Shown here: piece after piece, positions 1 through 5,441 of the stretch
How positions within the stretch are numbered: position 1 is the first letter of the stretch
Layout of the letters: each line of letters opens with the position of its first letter
Origin: Coriobacteriaceae bacterium
GTDB lineage: Bacteria; Actinomycetota; Coriobacteriia; Coriobacteriales; Eggerthellaceae
NCBI GenBank assembly: GCA_015062635.1
Contig: SUUF01000075.1
Location: 1 to 9,412 of the forward strand
Direction: 5' to 3'
DNA length: 9,412 nt
The notes under the pieces: model-generated
Told to the model about the DNA's origin: nothing
What the model saw: the letters and a program-made list of their open reading frames with translations, nothing else
The model's database searches: none
Made by a program: the position numbers and the translations under genes

Positions 1-101
1 CTTGATACCCACGGAACCCCGGTTGGAATTCACACTTCACGGTATCGGAAAAGCGCGCGTTGCGATGGCGCGCGAACCTCAGACCGGGAAGGAAGTGCCC
101 C
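1..101 (+). other. Leader upstream of the racemase gene
   Basis: There is no gene of its own here. One frame has a TGA at 3-5 that could be the end of an upstream gene, but nothing else supports this. A GC-only inverted repeat (CGCGCG at 54-59 and 69-74, 9-base loop) lies just before the ribosome binding site. No convincing -35/-10 pair is visible: TTGATA at 2-7 has no matching -10 box at the right distance. The promoter of the cluster may therefore lie outside the window. Confidence 0.4.
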
Positions 102-554
102 ATGATCAAGGCAGAGCTCAACCGCGTGGCGGTCATCGTCAAGGACGTCGAGGCGGCGGCCAAGGAATTCGAGGAAATGTTCGGCATCACGTTCTATGGT
201 CCGTATCGGGACGACCATGTGGGCGTCGACGTGGCGTTGCCGCGCCATGGCGGTTTCGAGATGATGAGCCCCAACCGTCCCGACGACGGCGTCATGGCTA
301 CCCAGAAGCTCGCCGAGAAGGGCGAGGGCATCACGGGTATCGCGATGCGCGTTGACGACCTCGACGAGATGAAGGCCCACCTGGCCAAGTTCGGGCTGGA
401 ACCCGACTTGGAGTTCAGCCATGGGAAGATGCGCGAGATGATCTTCTACGCTTCCGAGAAGACCCACGGCGTCGAGATCGCCATCAACGAGTTCCCCGAC
501 GCCAACGGCTGCGCCATCGAGGTTGCCCGCGACATGGGCTACGACCCCCGCTAA
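102..554 (+). CDS. ddrc: Dihydrodaidzein racemase (VOC / methylmalonyl-CoA epimerase-like)
   Basis: A 150-residue protein that probably interconverts (R)- and (S)-dihydrodaidzein, so that the product of daidzein reductase reaches the (S)-specific later steps. The fold is seen in a vicinal-oxygen-chelate pattern: an N-terminal beta-alpha unit (ELNRVAVIV, residues 5-13), the FEMMSP strand (52-57), a second unit opening with GITGIAMRVDDLDEM (76-90), and HGVEIAI (122-128). The start is ATG 102, with GGGAAGGAAG just upstream; an in-frame TTG at 60 has no such site. Aligned by eye to methylmalonyl-CoA epimerase, three of the four usual metal ligands are absent: His to R8, His to G79 and Glu to A127. 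Only a Gln/Glu equivalent, E53, remains. fixA follows after 23 bases. The family is certain; the racemase role rests on the neighbouring equol genes and on known racemases of this family in equol bacteria. An ordinary glyoxalase is less likely. Confidence 0.8.
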   Translation: MIKAELNRVAVIVKDVEAAAKEFEEMFGITFYGPYRDDHVGVDVALPRHGGFEMMSPNRPDDGVMATQKLAEKGEGITGIAMRVDDLDEMKAHLAKFGLEPDLEFSHGKMREMIFYASEKTHGVEIAINEFPDANGCAIEVARDMGYDPR

Positions 555-577
555 GCGCCAGGCGAAAGCAGGTAGCC

Positions 578-1300
578 ATGACTTCTGTAGCAGTCTTCAA
601 ATGGGCCATGAACCCGCATGACGAGCGCGTGGGTTCCGATGGCCAGATCAAGTGGTTCGCTGAGCGCCCCGAGGCGGGCGACGACGATTATGCGGCCGTG
701 CAGGTAGCGCACGACGCCGCTCCCGAGGCCGAGCTCGTGGGCCTGACCATGGCAAGCGGCGATATGGCCTTCGCGGCAGCGCGCGGCGCCGCCCGCACGG
801 TGGCAATCGAGGGCGTTGACATCCTCGCTCAGCCGACCGAGGTCGCTTCCGCGCTCGCCAACGCAATCAAAGACATGGGCGATGTGACCCTCGTCAGCAT
901 CGGCGATGCGGCGTGGTCGCCGATGGTTCCCAGCCTGCTGGCAGCGGAGCTCGGGTGGCCGTGCGTGCTGGCCGTCGACGCCGTTCGTCCCGAAGGCGAC
1001 TCTCTCGTGGTCACGCGCCGCTTCGGCGCGGGCACGCAGGACGTGGCCGTGACGGGGCCGTGCGTGCTGGCCGTTGCCGCGCGCCGCGAGGAGGAGCAGA
1101 AACCTGGCATGAAGCAGGTCCTGCAGGCGCGCAAGAAGCCGGTGGACACGGTTGCCGCCCAAATCGGCGACGTGGCCACGTTCGACGCTTCTGGCGTGCA
1201 CGAGCCGAATGCCCAGGCTTCCAAATTGTTCGACGGCGCCGACCCGGCTGCGGCAGTTGCCCAGCTCGTGTCCGCGCTTCAATCCGAGGGGGTGCTGTAG
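578..1300 (+). CDS. fixA: Electron transfer flavoprotein beta subunit (FixA-type)
   Basis: A 240-residue ETF beta subunit, the partner of FixB in the soluble electron carrier. It begins SVAVFKWAMNP, the usual first strand of ETF-beta. It carries the region DVTLVSIGDAAWSPMVP followed by LLAAELGWPCV (about 101-129), which aligns with the nucleotide-binding segment of the family. GMKQVLQARKKPV (roughly 178-190) matches the partner-recognition loop (MKA-KKP) of FixA. The canonical DGDTxQVGP-like loop is replaced by GDAAWSPMVP (109-118), so binding of AMP or a second, bifurcating FAD is doubtful. The ribosome binding site is weak (AGCAGGT at 568-574), which suggests some translational coupling to the racemase gene. 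The stop codon abuts the fixB start with no gap. It is a little shorter than E. coli FixA. Confidence 0.88.
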   Translation: MTSVAVFKWAMNPHDERVGSDGQIKWFAERPEAGDDDYAAVQVAHDAAPEAELVGLTMASGDMAFAAARGAARTVAIEGVDILAQPTEVASALANAIKDMGDVTLVSIGDAAWSPMVPSLLAAELGWPCVLAVDAVRPEGDSLVVTRRFGAGTQDVAVTGPCVLAVAARREEEQKPGMKQVLQARKKPVDTVAAQIGDVATFDASGVHEPNAQASKLFDGADPAAAVAQLVSALQSEGVL

Positions 1301-2215
1301 ATGAGCAACGTGTGGATGATCGTGGCGGATGCCATGAGCGCGTCGAACGTCGCCGGTGTTGCCACGAACGCCGATGCGCCGGTGGATGCCCTCGTCTTCG
1401 GCGATGCGAAGATGGCCGAAGACGTCGCGAAGCTCGGCGTCGCCTCCGTCACGCGCTATGACGTTTCTTCCACGATGGCCGAGGCCTATGCGCCCGCCAT
1501 CGCCCAGAAGGCCGCCGACGAGGCGCCTGCCGCCGTGGTCCTTTCGGATAACGCGACGGCCCGTGCGCTGGCCGGCGCCATCGCCGTGAAAGTCGGCGCC
1601 GCCGTTGCGACGTCGGTCGTGTCGCTCAAGGTCGCCGGCGCGGAGTCGACGGTCGAGCAGCTCGTCGCCGAGGGCGAGGCCGTGCAGGTGCTGAAGAGCG
1701 CCAAGCCGGTCGTGTGCGTCATCGCCGACGGCGGCCCCGACGCCGAAGAGGGCGCTGCAGTTGCGGTTGCCGAAGGTGCGGCAGAGGCATCCGATGCGCT
1801 GAAGGTCGTCGTGACCAACGCCGAGGGCGAAGGCGCGGCAGGCTTGCTCACTGCCGAGAAGGTCGTGGGCGTTGGCTTGGGCATCGGCGGCAAGGAGAAC
1901 CTTGCGCTGATCGACGACCTTGCCGGTGCGCTCGGCGCTGCCGTGGCGTGCACGCTGCCCCTGTGCGACAACTACCACTGGTTCGAGCATTCCAGCGTCG
2001 TGGGCACGTCCACCCAGAAGATCTCCCCGCGCCTGTACATCTCGTGCGGCTCCTCTGGCGCGCCCCAGCACATGGCCGGCGTTCGCTCGGCCAAGGTCAT
2101 CGTCGCCATCAACAACGATCCCGAGGCGCCGATCTTCCGCGAGTGCACCTACGGCATCATCGGCGATGCGGTCAAGGTGCTGCCTGTGCTGACCGAAGCT
2201 GTGAAGAGCGCGTAG
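1301..2215 (+). CDS. fixB: Electron transfer flavoprotein alpha subunit (FixB-type)
   Basis: A 304-residue ETF alpha subunit that binds FAD and passes single electrons between dehydrogenases and FixCX. The C-terminal FAD domain is clear: SPRLYISCGSSGAPQHMAGV (about 242-261) followed by VIVAINNDPEAPIF and YGIIGD, the family signature. The N-terminal half is the alanine- and valine-rich domain that pairs with FixA. Two family positions are changed. The SR pair, whose Arg stacks on the flavin in other ETFs (CSRPL in E. coli FixB), reads CTLPL here (217-221), and the QVGQTG loop reads VVGTST. ATG 1301 directly follows the fixA stop, with GAGGGGGTG as ribosome binding site inside the end of fixA, so the two subunits are almost certainly translationally coupled. 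Product certain; its redox partners are inferred from context. Confidence 0.9.
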   Translation: MSNVWMIVADAMSASNVAGVATNADAPVDALVFGDAKMAEDVAKLGVASVTRYDVSSTMAEAYAPAIAQKAADEAPAAVVLSDNATARALAGAIAVKVGAAVATSVVSLKVAGAESTVEQLVAEGEAVQVLKSAKPVVCVIADGGPDAEEGAAVAVAEGAAEASDALKVVVTNAEGEGAAGLLTAEKVVGVGLGIGGKENLALIDDLAGALGAAVACTLPLCDNYHWFEHSSVVGTSTQKISPRLYISCGSSGAPQHMAGVRSAKVIVAINNDPEAPIFRECTYGIIGDAVKVLPVLTEAVKSA

Positions 2216-2225
2216 CGCGTCAAGC

Positions 2226-2253
2226 GGTGCGGCGGGAGCAACCCCACCGCACC
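2226..2253 (+). promoter_or_regulatory. Stem-loop in the fixB-tdr gap (first of two)
   Basis: GGTGCGG (2226-2232) pairs perfectly with CCGCACC (2247-2253), and an inner GGG/CCC stem (2234-2236/2242-2244) can form inside the loop. An alternative GGGAG/CTCCC pairing (2234-2238/2254-2258) excludes it. No U-run follows, so it does not look like a standard intrinsic terminator. Confidence 0.45.
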
Positions 2254-2271
2254 CTCCCATCAGGGTTTTAC

Positions 2272-2293
2272 CGCCGCGCCAGAAGGCGCGGCG
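2272..2293 (+). promoter_or_regulatory. Stem-loop in the fixB-tdr gap (second)
   Basis: CGCCGCGCC (2272-2280) and GGCGCGGCG (2285-2293) form a perfect 9-bp stem closed by an AGAA loop. The following bases (CGATAAGCATGCC) are not U-rich, so read-through into tdr is expected. It may act as an mRNA processing or stability element, or cause partial attenuation. Confidence 0.6.
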
Positions 2294-2316
2294 CGATAAG
2301 CATGCCAGTCGTTTCT

Positions 2317-2324
2317 TAAGGAGG
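2317..2324 (+). promoter_or_regulatory. Consensus ribosome binding site of tdr
   Basis: TAAGGAGG lies five bases before ATG 2330 and is complementary to the 16S rRNA tail. It is much stronger than the sites of fixA and fixX, so tetrahydrodaidzein reductase is probably translated at a higher rate than the ETF subunits on the same message. Confidence 0.8.
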
Positions 2325-2329
2325 AAATA

Positions 2330-3793
2330 ATGGCGAACTTCGATGTCGAGTACGATCTGATCGTCGTGGGCGGCGGCGCATCCGGCAAGTCCGCAGCCCT
2401 CATCGCAGCGCGCGCGGGCAAGAGCGTCGTGCTGCTCGAGAAGATGCCCGAGACCGGTGGTCTTTCGGTCTTCGCCGAGGGCACAGCGGCTTTCGAGTCG
2501 AGCGTTCAGAAAGAGCTGGGCACTCCCCGTCTTGACAAGTACCACTTCCCGACCAAGCAAGAGGGCATCGAGAAGTTCATGGGCTACAGCCATCAGCGCG
2601 CAAGCTACGAGGTCGTGAAGGCGTTCGTCGAGAACTCCGCCGAGACCATCGACATCTACCGCGACCTGGGTGTCGTGTACAAGACGTGCGATATCGCCGC
2701 CGAGGACGACCCCAACGAGGTGTGGACGTTCCATCTGCCCGAGGGCCTGGGCGCACACTGCCAGGAGGTCCTTCTGGATGCCATCCAGAAGCTTGACGTG
2801 GACATTTTCACCAGCACGCCTGCCAAGGAACTCATCATCGAGGACGGCAAAGTCGTGGGCGTCGTGGCCGAGTCCGAGGGCGAGCCGCTGCGCGTGGGCG
2901 GCAAGGCCGTCATCCTGGCGACGGGCGGCATGGGTTCCAACCCCGAGCGCATCGCCAAGTACAGCTGGTTCACCCAGTCTGCCTACAACATGAACGTGCT
3001 CACGCCGTTGCAGAACATGGGCGACGGCCTGGACATGGCCCTTTCGGCTGGTGCCGATCCCAACACCATCACGACCTGCCCGCTGCTCGCAGCTGGTGGC
3101 CGCAGCATGACGATGGACTCGCAGTGCGGCGGCGCGGGCGTTAACCCCGGCGTGTGGATCAACCGCAACGGCAAGCGCTTTGCGGCCGAGTCCGTGGCCG
3201 AGAACATCGGCGACATCGGAACCTACTACGGCAAGCAGCCCGGCGGCATCGTGTGGTCGATCCTGGACCAGGCAAACGTCGACCGCCTGATCAACGAGGG
3301 CTCCGAGATCGCCATCGGCGAGTTCGTCGTCTATCACAAGCCCATGGCGCGCCTGGCAACCGAGCTCGAGGCCACCATCGAGTCGGGCCTCACCAAGAAG
3401 TCCGACAGCATCGAGGATTTGGCCGAGCAGATGGGCGTACCGGTCGAGGCGTTCGCTGCAACCATCGCTGAGTACAACGACGCCTGCGAGAAGGGCGTCG
3501 ACGAGGCCTTCGGCAAGAAGCCCCAGTACCTGCGCCCGATCGCCCAGGCGCCGTTCTACGCCATCCCGCTGGCCACGGGCACGATGGGCTCTGCCGGCGG
3601 CATCCGCGTTAACGGCGACATGCAGGTGCTCAATGCCGATTACGAGCCGATCCCCGGCCTGTATGCGGTGGGCCTGGACGCGACCGGCCTGTACGGCGAC
3701 TCCTACAACATGGAGGTCCCCGGTGCGGCCAACGGCTTCGCGCACACCTCGGGCCGTATCGCCGCCCGCCACGCCATCGCCCAGATGGACTAG
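2330..3793 (+). CDS. tdr: Tetrahydrodaidzein reductase (FAD-dependent, fumarate reductase/KstD-like)
   Basis: A 487-residue soluble flavoprotein with no signal peptide. In equol bacteria this family makes the last step, trans-tetrahydrodaidzein to (S)-equol; a dismutation or radical-type mechanism has been proposed in the literature. The Rossmann motif GGGASG is at residues 14-19, with VVLLEK closing the second strand. VWINRNGKRFAAES (about 275-288) is the family's mid-domain signature. The C-terminal part has GTMGSAGGIRVN (417-428) and PGLYAVGLDATGLYG (442-456), as in the FAD_binding_2 family. Residues that bind and protonate fumarate are not recognisable: the equivalent of the acid Arg in GKRFVNE-TTR reads Glu (E291), and the NRLGGN arginine is missing. 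This argues against a dicarboxylate reductase. ATG 2330 has an ideal ribosome binding site. It is flanked by structured gaps of 114 and 123 bases. Confidence 0.86.
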   Translation: MANFDVEYDLIVVGGGASGKSAALIAARAGKSVVLLEKMPETGGLSVFAEGTAAFESSVQKELGTPRLDKYHFPTKQEGIEKFMGYSHQRASYEVVKAFVENSAETIDIYRDLGVVYKTCDIAAEDDPNEVWTFHLPEGLGAHCQEVLLDAIQKLDVDIFTSTPAKELIIEDGKVVGVVAESEGEPLRVGGKAVILATGGMGSNPERIAKYSWFTQSAYNMNVLTPLQNMGDGLDMALSAGADPNTITTCPLLAAGGRSMTMDSQCGGAGVNPGVWINRNGKRFAAESVAENIGDIGTYYGKQPGGIVWSILDQANVDRLINEGSEIAIGEFVVYHKPMARLATELEATIESGLTKKSDSIEDLAEQMGVPVEAFAATIAEYNDACEKGVDEAFGKKPQYLRPIAQAPFYAIPLATGTMGSAGGIRVNGDMQVLNADYEPIPGLYAVGLDATGLYGDSYNMEVPGAANGFAHTSGRIAARHAIAQMD

Positions 3794-3808
3794 GAAGTTT
3801 TCTCGTTT

Positions 3809-3848
3809 GGGGCGGCGGTTCGGGTCCGAAGCCCGTTTCCGCCGCCTC
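3809..3848 (+). promoter_or_regulatory. Two-tier stem-loop in the tdr-ddr gap
   Basis: GGCGGCGG (3811-3818) pairs perfectly with CCGCCGCC (3839-3846), extended by G3810-U3847 and G3809-C3848. Inside, CGGG (3821-3824) pairs with CCCG (3832-3835), leaving a TT/TTT internal loop. A minor 5-bp hairpin (CGCAG 3865-3869 with CTGCG 3878-3882) follows. There is no U-tract after either, so termination is probably partial at most. Confidence 0.6.
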
Positions 3849-3916
3849 CTTACCCCGGAAATAACGCAGACCGAAGCCTGCGCAGTTCAACAGAACAATC
3901 GTGAAAGGAAACCATC

Positions 3917-4774
3917 ATGGCTAAGACTCCGAAAATCGCCGGCGCTCCTGAATTCGGCAAGTACATTGCTCCTGAGGAATCCGTGGGCAAGCGCCTGGAG
4001 GGCAAGCGCATCCTGCTGACCGGCACCACCAAGGGCGTGGGCAAGATCGCCCAGGAGCTGCTGTGCGCTCACGGTGCATATGTGTGTGGTTCCGGCCGTA
4101 CCAAGGGTGTTGCCGCCGAGCGCGCCGAAGAGCTGAAGGCCAAGGACTACAAGGCCGCCGGCTTCGACGTCGACCTGGCCGATTACGAGGCCGTGAAGGA
4201 GTGGGTCGCCAAGTGCGCCGAGCTCATGGGCGGCATCGACGTGGTCATCAACAACGCATCGCATCCGGGCATGGCCCCGTTCGGCGAGATGACCCCCGAC
4301 ATTTGGGAGTACGGCATCAAGAACGAGCTCGACCTGATCTACAACGTGTGCAACTGCGCTTGGCCGTACCTGCAGGAGTCCGGCAGGAACGGCGGCACCT
4401 CCATCATCATCACGTCGTCGACCGTCGGCCTGCAGGGTTCCAACTCGCCGCAGGCTTGCCACGCCGCCGCTAAGGGCGCATGCCTGGCCCTCGCCCGCCA
4501 GCTCGCCGCGGAAGGCGGCCCCTTCGGCATCCGCTGCAACTCCATCACTCCGGGCCTGGTGTGGACCGAGGCCATGGCCAACATCCCCAAGGAGATGGCG
4601 ACCGGCCTCATCGCCGCGCAGACCACGCAGCAGGCCGTCGACCCCATCGACATCGCTTACGGCTACCTGTTCCTGGCTTCCGACGAGGCGCGTCAGATCA
4701 CTGCCGCCAACCTGCCCATCGACGGTGGGTGCGCGGGCGCTGTGACCGGCGGCATGCAGGGTGAAATCGAGTAG
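3917..4774 (+). CDS. ddr: Dihydrodaidzein reductase (short-chain dehydrogenase/reductase)
   Basis: A 285-residue SDR that probably reduces the C4 ketone of (S)-dihydrodaidzein to tetrahydrodaidzein with NADPH. A 30-residue extension precedes the Rossmann core: TGTTKGVG at 35-42, Arg61 after the second strand (typical of NADP(H) users), NNAS at 112-115, the structural Asn136, and Ser168 in ITSSTVG. The expected catalytic YxxxK is HAAAK: His182 stands where Tyr should be and Lys186 is kept, with one extra residue between Ser and His compared with the usual spacing. The end LPIDGGCAGA is the standard SDR C-terminus. ATG 3917 has AAAGGAA seven bases upstream. Family certain; substrate inferred from the cluster. 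If the missing Tyr abolished reduction, an inactive or repurposed SDR would be the alternative, but conservation of the rest of the fold argues against this. Confidence 0.85.
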   Translation: MAKTPKIAGAPEFGKYIAPEESVGKRLEGKRILLTGTTKGVGKIAQELLCAHGAYVCGSGRTKGVAAERAEELKAKDYKAAGFDVDLADYEAVKEWVAKCAELMGGIDVVINNASHPGMAPFGEMTPDIWEYGIKNELDLIYNVCNCAWPYLQESGRNGGTSIIITSSTVGLQGSNSPQACHAAAKGACLALARQLAAEGGPFGIRCNSITPGLVWTEAMANIPKEMATGLIAAQTTQQAVDPIDIAYGYLFLASDEARQITAANLPIDGGCAGAVTGGMQGEIE

Positions 4775-4793
4775 CACATCGGCAACGGGCTGC

Positions 4794-4826
4794 GCGCATG
4801 CCGTCGATAAGCTCGGCGGCATGCGC
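4794..4826 (+). promoter_or_regulatory. Long stem-loop in the ddr-membrane protein gap
   Basis: GCGCATGCCG (4794-4803) is the exact complement of CGGCATGCGC (4817-4826). Adding U4804-G4816 and CGA/TCG (4805-4807/4813-4815) gives a continuous 14-bp stem with the loop TAAGC. It begins 19 bases after the ddr stop. No U-run follows (TCCAGCTTGC), so it resembles a 3'-end stabiliser or processing site more than a terminator. Confidence 0.65.
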
Positions 4827-4864
4827 TCCAGCTTGCTTCAACTGCACTACAAGGAGGGAATTAC

Positions 4865-5347
4865 ATGAAAGGTCCAATCGGATTCGGCAGGATGGTCAAC
4901 CTGGTGATGAACATTATCCTGGGTCTGTGCATGACGCTGGTCATCCTGGTGGCGGTGGGTGCTCCCTTGGCCCCCGAGGCAATCATCGAGTCGTGGTTCG
5001 CCAGCTTCTGCATCGGCTATACCTTTGGTGATCTGATCCCCATCGCATCTGCGGGCCCCGCCATTTGCAAGGCGCTCAAGATGCGCAATCCCATTGGGTT
5101 CTATGTCATCAACTCGATCGTGCTCGGCGCGTACTTCGGCACGATCATCCTGTTCGGCAATGCGCTCATCAACAACCTGCCCACGATGGGCTGGGGTGCT
5201 GTGTTCGGGTTCTTCATGGGGTTCTGGCCCATCGCCGTCGGCGCGGCCATCGTGCTCGTGATCATTTTCCTGTGGCTTGCCCAGAAGATCGCCGCCTCCG
5301 TGAGCGGGTTCGATCCCACGAAGATGCCGCCGGCACAGGAGGCATAG
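4865..5347 (+). CDS. Small four-helix membrane protein of unknown function
   Basis: A 160-residue integral membrane protein; I do not recognise a named family with confidence, although the helix pattern faintly recalls DUF2798-like proteins. Hydrophobic segments lie at about 11-33, 43-68, 78-102 and 112-139, followed by a short polar tail. The two halves look related: VMNIILG/VINSIVLG (14-20 and 81-88), Trp44/Trp110, and PIA at 59-61/122-124, with similar spacing. This suggests duplication of a two-helix unit. There is no cleavable signal, no Cys cluster and no heme-binding His pattern; the few Cys (22, 49, 68) lie in or near helices. ATG 4865 has a strong AAGGAGGG site (4851-4858). Position between ddr and dzr suggests a role in the pathway, such as isoflavone or equol passage, or a membrane anchor. 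That is inference only. Confidence 0.85.
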   Translation: MKGPIGFGRMVNLVMNIILGLCMTLVILVAVGAPLAPEAIIESWFASFCIGYTFGDLIPIASAGPAICKALKMRNPIGFYVINSIVLGAYFGTIILFGNALINNLPTMGWGAVFGFFMGFWPIAVGAAIVLVIIFLWLAQKIAASVSGFDPTKMPPAQEA

Positions 5348-5441
5348 CGCTCGCGGAGCTGGCGGGGGTTCACCGGTTAACGCAGCAACGAACCAAGAGC
5401 TGCATGCAATTCAGTAGATTCTTTCGATAAAGGGAGAGGGT

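Noticed and set aside
2..30. Possible promoter with TTGATA at 2-7
   Set aside because: The bases 16-18 further on (GGAATT, GAATTC) are poor -10 boxes, so this is not supported.
60..101. Upstream TTG start for the racemase, adding 14 residues
   Set aside because: No ribosome binding site there, and the extra residues precede the first strand of the fold. ATG 102 has a good site.
578..2215. Carnitine-pathway fix genes
   Set aside because: FixABCX is linked to crotonobetaine reduction in E. coli, but no cai-like CoA transferase, dehydrogenase or transporter is present. The neighbours are isoflavone enzymes.
2272..2293. Intrinsic terminator between fixB and tdr
   Set aside because: The stem is perfect, but no U-run follows on the + strand.
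551..3772. Very long open frame on the minus strand (over 1000 codons) opposite fixA, fixB and tdr
   Set aside because: It is an artefact of GC-rich codon use on the + strand. The product is a His/Arg/Ala/Gly-rich string with no domain motif, and it lies opposite three genes with clear family signatures.
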